DNA of 64,000 nucleotides from the NCBI GenBank assembly GCA_020744425.1, contig JAGMUV010000001.1, forward strand, positions 3,782,001-3,846,000. The letters are read 5' to 3'. The translations under genes and the position numbers were made by a program. A model generated the notes under the pieces. The model was not told the DNA's origin. It was given only the letters and a program-made list of their open reading frames with translations, and ran no database searches. The number at the start of each line of letters is the position of its first letter. Position 1 is the stretch's first letter. Positions 34,753-48,040 of the stretch are shown in pieces. The DNA is from Dactylonectria macrodidyma (lineage: Eukaryota; Ascomycota; Sordariomycetes; Hypocreales; Nectriaceae).

Positions 34753-37700
34753 TATATTTATACTTAAAAAAAATAGAAAGCTATACTTTTATATAGACTA
34801 TAAATAACTTAACTTAATTATTGAAAAGGATTATATATTATTATTCTTAATTCTTAAAATGCATAATAGGCTATATAAAGCTAAGTAGTTTATAGTATTT
34901 AATATTAAAAGAGCTTATAACTTAATTTATATTAAATAAAAATATAAATAAAAAACTGCTTTTAAAACTAAGTTTAGATTATATAAATACTTAATTATAC
35001 TTTTTAGACTTATTAATATACTAATTATATTTTAATAAATAATTAATAATATATTATATAAATATCTTAATATCTTTATTATATATTACTTAGATAATAT
35101 ACTTATTTTCTTTAAAAATAAAGAAGATTATAAGTAATATATTTATATAATATTATAAAAGCTATAAAATATAAACTTACTTATTAAACTTAAAAAAAGC
35201 AATTTCTATACTTTAAAAGTAAAGTTCTTTAAGTATATTATATTTTATAACTAAGTATAAATAGACCTTAAGAAGATTATAATAATATAAGAATAAAAAT
35301 AACCTAAAAACCTTATAGAATTATAATCCTTCTTTAGATTTATAAACTATTATTAATAATTTATTAAATACTTTAATAAATATACTATTCTATTTACTAG
35401 GTTTATAAAGAAAGGAGTTAAGTTTAAATAAAATAATAAAGTAAAATAAGCCTTTTAATTAATTAAGAATATAATTACTTTAGAACTTATTTTAATATTA
35501 TTTAATTTTAATAAAGAAATTAAATTAGAAATTAATACTTTAAAATTCACTTTAAATAATTAAATTAAATAAAGGAATAAAAACGGATTATTATACCTTA
35601 TTATATTTTATTTATATAAGATATATAAAGTAGAACTTAATTATTCTATTTATAATTAAGAATTTCTAACTATTATTAACTATTTTAAAGAATTTTAATA
35701 TTATCTTTTAAAAAGTAATTATAAAATTAAGGTCTATATAGATTATAAGAATATCTTATACTTTATAATAATATAAAAACTTAGTAAATAATAACTTAAA
35801 TATATTAAATATTTATTAGAATTTAATTATATTATTATTTATATAAAAAGATTAAAAAATAAATAAGCTAATATAATTAATTAATATACTAATTTTAATA
35901 TTAAAAAGATTAAAGCTAATAAATAAATCTTCTCTTTTATTTTTAAAGAATACTTATAATAAAAATACTTAAAATATATATACTAATACTATAAATACTT
36001 ATTATAAATAATACTTAATAGTATATATTATATAACCTATAATAATAAACTACTAAAGAAAATTAAATAATATAATTAGACTTATAAAATAAATAGAGTT
36101 ATAAGAAACCCTTACTTAATCCTCACTTTATAATTAGAACTATAAAAACTATAAATTCTAATAGAACTATAAGAACAGCTTATATAAGAAATACATTCTT
36201 ATATACTATATAAATACTAAAGAGTTAATAAAACCCTTAAGAGAGTTAAAACGATATACATATTTCTTAGAATTAAGAAGGTTATATAAGATATTATTTA
36301 ATAATATAGCCTTTATATAAAAACTAAAGTATAATACTATAAGCTTTATAAAGAACTGCAGCCTCTATTAGTAGCTTAAAGATTATAGTATTCTATTATT
36401 ATAGATTTTATTATAAAACTACTCTTATTAGAAGACTTAGTAACTAGAGCCTTCTATAATAGTATTCTTATTATTATAAATAGATTTATAAAATTTTCTT
36501 ATTTTATACTTTATAAAAAGGTAATAGATATAGAAGAATTTACCTATATATTTAATTAGAATATAATTAGTATATATAGATTACTAGTAAAGATCCTAAC
36601 TAATAAAGAACCTTTATTTATATTTAAATTTTAATAAGCTTTAATAGTATAGCTTAGACTTAATTATTAATTAATTATTATATTCTAACCTTAAGTAAAT
36701 AAATAAATAAAAAGCATAAACTAAATCTTTAAATAATACTTATAGTATTATATTAATTATAAATAGAATAACTAAATTAAAAAACTACTAATAGCTTAAT
36801 TAAGTTATAATACTATTATATATAAAAGCATAAAGCTTATACTAGTATTTATAAATTTTAGATTTATACTTAATATATACTATAGACTATAAGAAAGAAT
36901 TATTAACCTTTATATAATATTTATTTTTAATAAATTAAAAAACTTCTATAAAGAATTAAGGACTGAATTTAAATTTATTAGAAACTAAATAAGGAAATAC
37001 TATAACCCTAAATAAATAAAGGGACTATCCTTTTTAAAAAGGAATATAGTCCTCTTAACTATAAAAAATATTTTAATAGATAGGCTAAGTAAAAAACTTA
37101 ACTATAAGTTCATTAGACTTTATAAAGTTTTAAAAAAAATCTTAGAAAATAACTATAGATTAGATCTAAAGAGTAAAAGACATTTAATATTCTACATTTT
37201 ACTACTAGAACTATTTAAAAACATAATTATAATTAATAATAGTTATAACTATAAACTATAAGTAAAAGATCTAGAAGAGTATTATATTAAAGAAATTCAT
37301 AATATAAAGAAAATTAATAGTAAGATAATATACTTTATTAAATAAAAAGATTACTTAGAAAGCAAAATATTATAATAACTACTAAGAAACCTTAACTATA
37401 TATAGTACTTACTAAAAGCATTTTATATATAATATCAGAAAGTAAAGAAAGATCAAAGTCTAAAGAGCTTAAGTCTACTCTAAACTAATTAATTAAATTA
37501 GTATAAATAAGGGACTATATATTAGAGATAGTCTTAGATATCTTAGCCATTACCTTATCTAGGCCTTCTAAGGCCTCTTAGTTAAGATAAACTATCTCAT
37601 TTCCTTTTAAAATCAAAGAGTAATGCTGCTTATATACGCGCAATAAGCAAGCAAGTGACTCCTCTAACTCTTACTAATAAAAGACGAAGCTTTTCTAGGC

Positions 37701-38190
37701 CTTAGTAAAAGCAGTATAATGAGCTTATAGTAGCTCCTTAGTAGCCAGCTCCTCTATATTAAAACGCCTCACTTCTAATAGAACCCGCATTATTATAGAA
37801 ATCAGTAAATACATTCATTTTAATAGACATATACTAAAACTTATAAGAATTCAGTAGTATACTAATTACATTATATAGATGACCTAAGCGTATATAGAGG
37901 CCGCATTTTCCTCTATCTACTATTTTATAAACAGCCCTTCAGGCTAAATAGTAAGTATAGAGCATCACCTTGAACCTAGTATAATCAATGTATTTAGTAA
38001 AAGTAATATAATAGTATATAGCGTTAGAAAATAGCAGTTTCTTAGGTTTCTTATTTTTAAAAATATAGCTAGACATTATATTAGCATTTCTTTTATAAAT
38101 AATTAAGAGCAAGTTAGAGAACTAATATACTAAGGACTAGCTAGCTATAAATACGATCTTAAGGATAAGATCATTAGAAAGGAGATATTA

Positions 38191-38599
38191 TATTATAGCC
38201 TAGGCGACCTCTTAAGAAGCCAGAGCAGTTATAGCTAGTAGAATTAGAAGTATGGGGATACTTAAGGTTAGAGTGAGTAGGCTCACTTTAAACAGAGTGA
38301 GCAGTAATATAGACGCTTACTTATATAATACTTTATAAAATGAGTATTATAAGTAGATAGGATTAAGGCATAGTAAGCACCTTAGTATATAATCATTTAA
38401 GAAGTGCATATTTAATATAAGCAGCTCCTTAGCTATTAATATAACTTAGTTATATTAAGTATGTTTTACTTTACTATTACTAAATATAATAAGCATTATT
38501 TAATCTTAATTTGCTTAATTACTTTATTATATAAACCCTTAAATTAAAACTTAGTATATACTAGCCTTATAAGAATAGTATATTAATCTAATTATTATA
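38191..38599 (+). repeat. 3' LTR of element A (409 bp)
   Basis: Partner of 15920-16328. Preceded by a purine-rich tract (AGAAAGGAGATAT) and followed by the ATTAT duplication and the right part of repeat C copy 1. Confidence 0.88.
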
Positions 38600-38791
38600 A
38601 TTATAATAAGCTTAAAATATAATAAAGGCCTTTATAAGGTTTTTATTATATAATGATTTTACTTTTTAATATTTTTTTTTTAACTATTTAACCTCTGGCC
38701 TCTCTTTAAGTATGCGCTACTAAGAACTATAACTTTAATAAGTACTATTACTTATATATTAATTTATTAATTAAAACTTAAAAATGGATAT

Positions 38792-40335
38792 TATAAAGGC
38801 TATAGTAGTAAAAGGAGTGGAAGGAGTAGAAGGTTATTAATAGAACTCAGCGATTATAAGTTAAAGAATTAACTAATTAGAAAAGAGATTAAAGATTTAA
38901 AAAGAGCAGGAAAAGACAATTAAAAGGTAGTCAGTTTAATGTAATTAGTTAAGAAATGCATATATTAATAATAATAATCCTTATAGACTGGCTAGAGAAA
39001 AGCCCTAGCTTTATAAAGAGATTACTATTTAGTTATATATCCAATCTAACAGGAGATTTAGACAATTTATTATAGTAAAACCAGGTAAGACATATCCTGA
39101 GTTTTAAGACTATTAGACTTATATTTAATGCTTGAACTCTAACCTTATTAAAGGTTCTTATTATAGATGTCTTTTATAATTATAATATAAGGAAGCGCTA
39201 TTAAAACTGCTGTTCGGACTTTTGTTTCTACACTGCCGCGTTTTTATACAGTCACGTATTTGCATTACTTAAGTTATCTTAAGACAAAGGACTCGATTGA
39301 TTGGTCGACCTAGTTATAAATAGACTCTTATCCCTCCTCCCTTACAGAACCTACCTCCGCCAAATCCTTCAACCTCGATATCAGAGGCGACCGCAGCAGG
39401 ATTCCCTTAGTTTCCAACGCGTCAGTCATTTTACGCGTTAATAATGGCCACGTTTCTTATGACTTATATCATCCACCCCTCGTTAATATTAGCTAGTAAC
39501 TCAAGGAATGCTATTTCTTCTAAGGATATTTTAGATACTAGCTTTACTACTAGTCACCTTAAGAAGTATCGTTCGTTTTTAATCTAGTTTTTAAATCATT
39601 AATTATCTTTAAAGAGGCATAGTCTTAAGAATACCTTAATCTTAAAAATTATTAAAATAACTTACTTACTATTAAAGAGTTACTAAGTTTTAATAGTTTT
39701 AATTTCTTTAAAACTATATCTTATTATTATAGCCTTTAGTTTATTAAGGGTTTTTATATCCTTATTAAGCTTAGTATTTAAATTATATATAAAAAGAGTA
39801 TAATAATTACTAAAACCTAAGTTACTAAGAGTATAGAATGTATTATATTAGATATTTATTATAGTATTTATTATAGTTAGTCTTTAATAAGCTGAATTAT
39901 AATCTGGAATTATAAAGAGCTGAATTATAATGTGAGTATAAGTTAGAACTATGGCGAGCTTGGAATGTAATGAATGCAGAGCCCTTATAGGGCTTTTATT
40001 ATATAACGATTTTGCCTTCTAATATCTAGCTTTTCTATCTAGCTTTTCTATCTAGCTTTTCTATCTAGCTTTCTAGCTGCTTAATGCATTTTAAAGGGTT
40101 AATTAAGACAGTAAGGCTTATACCTTAATATAGTAAAAACTCTAGTCATTCTGAGTTACTGTTGCCTTAGGCTTGGGTTTTAAGCTCTTATACTATTATT
40201 TACTATTAGTTGTTTTTTGTTTTTTTACTATTTAACCTCTGGCCCTTCTCTGAGTGTGCGCTGCTAAAGGACTATAACCTTAATAATATAAGGAAGATAG
40301 GCTTTCTAAAGTATGCTATATACTATTAAAATACT
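38792..40335 (-). repeat. family D LTR, inverted, split by repeat C copy 2
   Basis: The sequence from TATAAAGGCTATAG (38792) to 39195, then 40285-40335, follows the 551-bp LTR seen complete at 41085-41635. It stops after about 427 LTR bases. The missing last 120 or so bases appear in the same orientation at 50945-51058. Confidence 0.75.
39196..40284 (+). mobile_element. repeat C, copy 2, 1089 bp, with 12-bp target duplication
   Basis: Inserted in the D LTR. AATATAAGGAAG occurs at 39184-39195 and 40285-40296, and once in the uninterrupted LTR at 41478-41489. It shares both ends with copy 1, so the ends are defined rather than randomly truncated. There are no terminal inverted or direct repeats, no clear poly-A tail, and no long frame. 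TSDs of 12 bp favour target-primed (LINE-type) integration of a non-autonomous element. A four-fold CTAGCTTTTCTAT tract lies at about 40027-40070. Family unknown to me. Confidence 0.75.
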
Positions 40336-41084
40336 ACGTCACCCTATATATATTAAGAGTAGTAATAGAGTGCATAGAGTAGCCTTAGCTAAAGGCTGTG
40401 TGTTTACAAGCTAGGAAGCTATTACTATTATTATATTATCTATATACTAATCCATTACTATAGCTATTATTAGTATTATATAATATATACAGATTCTATA
40501 TAAGTACTTATTGTTTCTAAAGCTTCTAATCTTTTATCTTTATTTTTATACTATTTAGGAGAGACTTATAGACTAAGTGATTATAATTAAATAGTGTATT
40601 TAATATTAAACCCTTAAGTGTTTTTATATAAGAGATAGTTATATAGCTTAAACCAGTCTGAAAGTCCTAATAAGATAGATTTATAACTATTATATCTTTA
40701 GTAATACTTTATAACTTATATATAGTAATTATATAGTATATAATTAGAAGAAACTGAGTATAAGTATAGAGAGTAGCTTTAATAAAAAAGTCTCTTTTTA
40801 TTAAAAGAATTAAAATAATCTTCTTACTATTAGTAATAGTTAGGAATACTAATTTACTATATTTATTAAACTCTATTATAATAATATAAAGAGAGTCTTA
40901 AATAAGGTTAACTCTAAGTACTTAGCTAATATTATAAACTATACTATAAGCACTATTATAAAGACTAACTAATTACTAAAGGTTAAATATTAGTATTAAA
41001 TAGGAGCTAATATATATAAGGATCTACTTTATAAAATTGCCCGCTTTATTATTAAGTATAGTAGCTGTATTAGGGCTAATATTC
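40336..41084. other. RIP-degraded DNA, unassigned
   Basis: AT-rich with stops in all frames. Possibly a remnant of Gypsy pol in reverse orientation, but I could not fix a motif. Confidence 0.35.
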
Positions 41085-41635
41085 TGTAAAGGCTACAGCA
41101 GTGGAAGGAGTGGAAGGAGTAGAAGGTTATTAGTAGAACTAGGTGATTGTGGGTCAAGGAATTAACTAATTAGAAAAGGGATTGAAGATTTAGAAAGAGC
41201 AGAAAAAGACGATTAGAAAAATAGTTAGTTTAATATAATTAGTTAAGAAATGCATATATTAATAATAATCATCTTACTAGACTGGCTAGAAAAAAGCCCT
41301 AGCTTTATAGAGAGATTACTATCTAGTTATATATCCAATCTAATAGGGGATTTAGACAATTTATCATAATAAAACCAAGTAAGACATATTCTGAGTTTTA
41401 AGACTGTTAGACGTATGTCTAATGCTTGAACTCTAACCTTATTAAAGGTTCTTATTATAGATGTCTTTTGTAATTATAATATAAGGAAGATAGGCTTTTT
41501 AAAGTATATTATATACTATTATAAAGCTAGAAATTAGGAGATTTTAAATATATTATTTATAGTCTTATTTAATAAGAGCTAAAGGAGATATTTCTTTATT
41601 AGTTATATATTTTATATATAAGGACTTTATAATTA
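41085..41635 (-). repeat. family D LTR, complete 551-bp copy, inverted
   Basis: Begins TGTAAAGGCTACAGC and ends GGACTTTATAATTA, the reverse complement of the LTRs at 42685-43235 and 47490-48040. Flanks (TATTC and TAAAG) do not form a duplication, so it is not a simple solo insertion. Confidence 0.85.
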
Positions 41636-42684
41636 TAAAGTATATAATTTCTATTTATAATATGTATTTATTTTAAAATAAAAAGAGGCAGGACCTTAAG
41701 GCCTATACTTATAACCTTAGTTATCTTAGTGCATTTATTATATTTAGCTTAATAGATTTATACTAATAAAGTCTTTATTAGTATATACTTTAGTATAATA
41801 ACTAGCTAGCTATTACTAAGCTAGAAAGGATGGCTTTATTATACTACTTATTATAATAAAACCCTTATATTATTACTTTCTACTTTTACTATTAATATAC
41901 ACTCTTTTAGAATATTATATTAAGTAAGAAGTTTAGTATTATAAATTACTAGAATTAGTATAAATAGTAAGGCTATAATAGCTTATATAACTATAGCTTA
42001 TACTAAATAAATAATTATTTAAGAGCTAATATAAAGGATTAAGCAGCTTATAATATATTTATATATATATAAGGATTCTATATTATTATTATTAACTCTA
42101 AGCTAAGTAAGACTATACTTTAAAATAAGAGTAATCCTCTAAATATAAATTCTCTAAGTATAGAAATAATATTTCTATAGTTCTTATAAATTATTAACTA
42201 TTACTAATACTATAAGTATAATACTATATACTGCTTATATATTATATTAGGGCTGAGGGCCCACTAGCTAGAATGACTCAGACTTTTAATTGGCTGACTA
42301 AATCTGAATGCTGGTCTTAATAAGGCTATCAATAAGGATAACTGGAGTTAGTCTGAGATAAAAGGCAGAGATGACTTAGATATAGATAGTAATTAATCAT
42401 GTTCTTACCTACCTTTATTTTTAAGTTACTAAATTGTTTTTAATGTTATTATAATGAGATTTATTTAATTAACTAGAATATCTGATTTATTTCTTAGTTA
42501 GCTACTTAATTATAGCTTAGGCCTTCTTTTTATCTGTTTTATTTTATGAGTCTTATCTACCCTCACTCTACTATACATCCTGCTTACCTTATAATATCTA
42601 TTACTTTAGGTAATAGTATCCTTCTTATCCCTCTGCTTAATACATTTTAGAAGTTATAATAAGGCAATAAGCTATTAGTTTAAT
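41636..42684. other. RIP-degraded DNA, unassigned
   Basis: No recognisable frame. A less mutated stretch around 42246-42420 (GGGCTGAGGGCCCACTAGC region) may be the edge of another repeat with no second copy in this window. Confidence 0.35.
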
Positions 42685-45600
42685 TAATTATAAAGTCCTT
42701 ATATATAAAATATATAACTGATAAGGAAATATCTCCTTTAGCTCTTATTAAATAAGACTATAAATAATATATTCAAAATCTCCTGATTTTTAGCTTTATA
42801 ATGGTATATATTATGCCTTAGAAAACCTACCTTCCTTATACTATAACTACAAAGGACATCTATAATAAGAACCTTCAATAAGGTTAGAGTTCAAGCATCA
42901 GACATACGTCCAACAGTCCTAAAACTCGGGACACGTCTTACCCGGTTTTACTATGACAAATTGTCCAAATCCCCTGTTAGATTGGACATGTGACTGGATA
43001 GCAATCTCTCTATAAAGCTGGGGCTTTTCTCTAGCCAGTCCAGAAGGATTATCATCATCAATACAAGCATTTCTCAACCAATCACATCAAACCAACTACC
43101 TTTCTAATCGTCTTTTCCTGCTCTTTCTGAATCTTTAATCCCTTTTCTGATTGGTCAATTCCTTGACCCACAATCGCCGAGTTCTACCAATAACCTTCCA
43201 CTCCTTCCACTCCTTCCACTGCTATAGCCTTTACATTAATTAATTAATTCTATTAATTAGTAGATTAATTAAGTAAGTAGTAATACTTCTAAGCTATTAT
43301 AAAGACCTAAGCTAAGTATAAAAAGGGAGGTAGTATAAGTAAGTAAGGGCGTAGGATTAAGAAGATATAGGATATCTAATTAACCTTAAAAATAACCTTA
43401 CTTAGTACTTCTAACTTAGAAGTATATAGTATCTTTAGCTAATTAATTAATTTTACTAAAAATAGAACTAAAATTGCTTTTTATTTCTATTTATTATACT
43501 AATTTATAATAGATTTATTATTAATACTATAGAGCATTTCACTTAGTACTAATAATATACTAATTATACTACTTATAATTAAAGCTAATATAAAAGTAAG
43601 GCAAAAAGCTACTATAAAATAGAAGGTTAAAACTTAAGAAGAGTCTAAACTCTTATAAGTAATTAATTAGATAATTACTATTAATCCCTTTATAACTATC
43701 CGCTTAAAAAGTATTAAAAGTTAAGGATCTAGACTATCTATATTATTTTTACTATTTAATATCTTAATATTATTAGTAATCTTATTAATTGCGTAGCTAG
43801 CTATAAAGGACCTATTAATCACCTTAGTTATCTCCTTTAAATAGATCTATATAAGACTCTCTTAATCCTTAAGACTATAACTAGAGATAAAAATAAGTAA
43901 TTTAAAAGATATCTAATTCTTAGAGCATGCTTTTACTTTTTAACTTTCTTATTTACTTAATTAACTACTTTTATAATAATACCTTTTACTAAGTTATAAA
44001 ACTCAGTTTAAAAGGGAATAAAAAGAGTAGTATTAAACTCATCCTTAGTTATACCTTATAAAGATAGTATCCTTTTTAATATTAATATTATTAACTAATA
44101 GGCCTATAATAATAATACTTATAATAAATATCTTAAAAGTAGAACTTAATTATATTACTTTAAGTATTTTAATCTAAACTCATTCTTTAGTATAAGAACT
44201 AAGATATAAGTTTAATAGATCAAATATTATAGCTTATATAAAAGCCTTTAAAATTATTACTAAAAATAATAAAGTGCTTAAAGAGTAATAGCCTTTATAT
44301 TTTATCTATTTTTATATAGATAATAAGGTAAAAACTATAGTCTAATTAGCTATTTAATAATTCAAATAGGCTATAGCTAAAATAAACCTAATAAATATAT
44401 TTAAAGGCTAGGATCTTAACTCTAAGAAAACTCTAGAAATAACACTTAGCTAAATAAATACTACTTAAATTCTAGAGGCTACTGATCTAAGTTTTATTTA
44501 ATAGCTAATATACTATCACTCTTTCTTTATAGTAATAGTTAATCTAATAGACTTAAAGACTTTTTATTAGTTATAGGCTCTTTACTATATCCTACTTATA
44601 AAACTTATATAATCAGTCTATATAAGAAGTAATAAGAGTCTAACTGAGTTAAGTTAGTTAGAGTATAAGACTCTATACTAGTATATTATTTCCTGCTTAG
44701 ATATAAATATAGCTATTAGAAAACGATCTAGTCTTAGCTATCTATTTAATTAAATGAAATTACAGTCTGTAATAACCCCTTTTAAGCTAGTAACCTTCTA
44801 ATACCCATTACTACCAGCTCATATCCCTCCTTATAGTATATAAATACCTACTAGCTTAACTATTTAGCCACTGCTAGTAACCAGTCTTAATAACCCTATT
44901 AATAACTTAGTATATAGCTTTAAGTTATTATAAGTTCGCTTAGCCTTAATAGAGAAGACTAATTAAGACTTAGTTATAACCCTCTAGTACTAGTAAGAGA
45001 GTTATAAAAGATATAATAAAGCTATAAAGAATATTATAGCTAGCTAAGTCTTAGTAAATCCATTTAATTAATTAAATAATAAGTCCTTACTTATAGTAAA
45101 TACTACTTTATTATTTAATAGGATAAAAGGATATTAGTATTATTAAGTCTTAAGTTATTATTTTAACTAATATAAACACTTAGTATATAACTTTAAAAGA
45201 AGGTATATAGAATATAATTCTAAAATAAGCTTTTACTAACTAAGAATAAGCAATAAGCAGTATCTATTACTATACTTAATAGTAGCTTTCTAAAGAGAAT
45301 CTTGCGTTTAATAACTAGTAATTATTACTTTAACTTATACTAATAATCCTATTTATATAACCTAAGTAGTAAATATTAAAAGCTTAGTTAAGTCTATATA
45401 TAATTAAACTCTTTTAAAATATAAGTAAGAAATATTTAATAAACTATACTTATATATTATTAGATTAATTAATTAAATGAATATAATAATTACTTTCTCT
45501 ATTACTCTAATAAAACCTACTATAAGGACTAATCTGATCTTTATTTTAAGCTATTTAAAAGAGAAGAGTGAATAATTAGAAGAGTATCTCTCTATCTATT

Positions 45601-48040
45601 AAGTCTAAGTCATTTTTATACTTAAAAAGGTCTACTTTAGCCTTAAAAAAAGTAATTATAAAATAATATAAGAATATAGTAATAAATAAGAAGTATTAGT
45701 TAATACTTATAATAATAAGAAGCAAAGAGATAAGATAGAGTAAGTAAAGCTATTACTAACCTTTATAATCTTTATAAAAGAAGAGGATATAATTCTTAAA
45801 ATAATCCTTAGCTATTAAAAACTAGCTAATTAAATGAAATTTAGAGAATAATTTAGAATAGATAACCTATACTCTGCTTAAGATTAATATTATAAGGCTA
45901 CTATTACTCTGCTTAATATAGTTAAAAAGGTTAAGATCTCCTTACTTTATAGTACTATTCTTAAGCTTATTAATATAAGATTAAGCTAAGCTTATTTAAA
46001 TAATTATACTATAGTAATAAAATAAGTTAATAAGATAGAGTTTATTAATTTTAAATAGTTAATTAAGCTATTTATATTTAAAAGAAAAGTATTTATAATT
46101 ATAATAATATTTAAACTAATTAATTAAATAGATAATTATACTTATTATTAAGTAGTCCTAGTATTATTATATAAGGATAATACGAACCTATCTAAGGATT
46201 ATATTAAATTCGCTATTACTATAGTTAAGTTATTTAATAAAAATCATTCTTCTAATTTAAATAACCCTATCTTTAAGTACTTTTATTTAAGACATTACTT
46301 AAGAGAAGATAATAAAAGAAAGGTCTATTTTATTAATAACTCTTAAGATTATATAAAATAAAAGAAGAATTTAGTTAATTAATTAACTCTAAGTTTAGTA
46401 ATTAACTCTATAAATATATCTAACTTACCTAAGATATTATATTTATAAGACACTTTATAACTAATTATCTAGCTAGAAGTTCTTAAAAGTATTATAATAA
46501 AAGCATTAGTAGATTTAGGCTTAGAAGGGAATCTTATTTCTTATAAATAGGCTTAATATTATAGTCTTAATATTAAGCTAGTTAGTACTTTTATAACTTC
46601 TTATTCTAAAGAGAAGATCTTAATAATAAGAGAAGTAATTATAACTCTATACTTTAAGAATGCATATATGTCTATCTAATTATATATAATACTTTCTTTA
46701 ATAATTATAGTTCTATTTATTTTAAAGATACTATTTATTAAAGCTAGTAGACTTATATTTAATTATTTAATTAATTAAGAGCGATTTATAATCTATTTTA
46801 ATTTAAATAATATTTACCTAATTATACTTACTATAAGAATAATTAAATATAATATATTATATTTAAAAAGGTAAGGTATAGAGTATTAATACTACTTATA
46901 ATTAATCCTCTAATAGTCTATAAGCTAAATAACTTCTTATTAGAGGATAATAATATCCTTAAGAAGAGCTAGATACTTTCTTAAGAAGACTTTATTAAAG
47001 TTATCTAAATCCTTACTATAAGTATAGCTACTTAATATACTAATACTATTACTAATGCATAAGAAGAATTAAAATGCTTAAAACACTCTATTAAAAAAAA
47101 GAGATTAAAGAAAACTCAGCCTTCTAATAAAGATACTTAGTATATTAGAGTAAACACTCTTTATAAACAAAAAGGTATTAAGATCTACTTAATTAATAAC
47201 CTACTATCTAATAGTTTAGTATTAGAAGGCGATCCTTATTAAAAATTAAAGAAGATAGTAGAAATTACTTTTTAAATAGAAAAGGGAGGTAAGTATTCTG
47301 ACTTCCTTATACTTAAATTCTTTACTCTAGAGAAAGGAAGTCAGTTAATAAAGGAAAGGCTAGTAAAAATAGTTAATTAAATAAATAAGACCTTATTTAA
47401 ATAAGAATAAGATATACTTATTACTATTTTATATAATAGGGAGGCTATGCTAGCTTAGGACTTTAAAGACTATAAAAGAGTTAACTTAGTAATTATAAAG
47501 TCCTTATATATAAAATATATAACTAATAAAGAAATATCTCCTTTAGCTCTTATTAAATAAGACTATAAATAATATATTCAAAATCTCCTGATTTTTAGCT
47601 TTATAATAGTATATAATATGCCTTAGAAAGCCTATCTTCCTTATATTATAACTACAAAAGACATCTATAATAAGAACCTTTAATAAGGTTAGAGTTCAAG
47701 CATTAGACATACGTCTAATAGTCTTAAAACTCAGGACATGTCTTACCCGGTTTTACTATAATAAATTGTCCAAATCCCCTATTAGATTAGACATATGACT
47801 AGACAGTAAACTCTTTATAAAGCTGGGGCTTTTCTCTAGCCAGTCCAGAAGGATTATTATTATTAATATATGCATTTCTCAACTAATCACATCAAACCGA
47901 CTACCTTTCTAATCGTTTTTTCCTGCTCTTTCTGAATCTTTAATCCCTTTTCTAATTGGTCAATTCCTTGACCCACAATCACCTAGTTCTACTAATAACC
48001 TTCCACTCCTTCTACTCCTTCCACTACTATAGCCTTTACA
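42685..48040 (+). mobile_element. family D LTR element, internally deleted, non-autonomous Gypsy type
   Basis: Two 551-bp LTRs at 42685-43235 and 47490-48040 have matching ends (TAATTATAAAGTCC..CTTTACA) and enclose only 4.25 kb. Flanks TTAAT and ATAAT form an imperfect duplication. The plus strand reads as gag and then a protease-like ALVDLGLEGNLIS near 46505 (originally perhaps ALVDSG..GN.IS). Just before the 3' LTR comes EAMLAWDFKDY-like sense, which in fungal Gypsy elements precedes the RT. No RT, RNase H or integrase follows. Confidence 0.75.
43236..47489 (+). pseudogene. gag-protease region of family D element, RIP-inactivated
   Basis: Stops in every frame; only the protease-like block near 46505 and the pre-RT block near 47450 can be read with some assurance. 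The gag part is recognised only by position. The ATTAATTAATT-rich start follows the 5' LTR. Confidence 0.5.

Larger units (their letters stand above)
15920..38599 (+). mobile_element. Gypsy (chromovirus-type) element A, RIP-degraded, hosting two later insertions
   Basis: LTRs of 409 bp at 15920-16328 and 38191-38599 are flanked by the 5-bp duplication ATTAT (15915-15919 and 38600-38604). Removing element B (17245-25487) and the Copia element (28200-34752) with their duplications leaves about 7.9 kb, a normal Gypsy length. Gag lies in 16330-17240; the rest of gag and protease in 25493-28194; RT, RNase H, integrase and a chromodomain-like end in 34758-37400. All frames carry many stops. The internal sequence parallels element B throughout, so they belong to one family. 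It sits inside repeat C copy 1. Confidence 0.88.
15060..38739 (+). mobile_element. repeat C, copy 1, split by later insertions
   Basis: Its start (CGCTGTTGAAACCGCTG) and end (ACTTTAAT) match copy 2 at 39196-40284. The 12-bp duplication AAGTACTATTAC flanks it at 15048-15059 and 38740-38751. The body is interrupted by a solo LTR (15407-15547) and by Gypsy element A (15920-38599). After removing these about 0.85 kb remains, against 1.09 kb for copy 2; the difference lies in the right part, near 38660. Class unknown; see copy 2. Confidence 0.75.
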
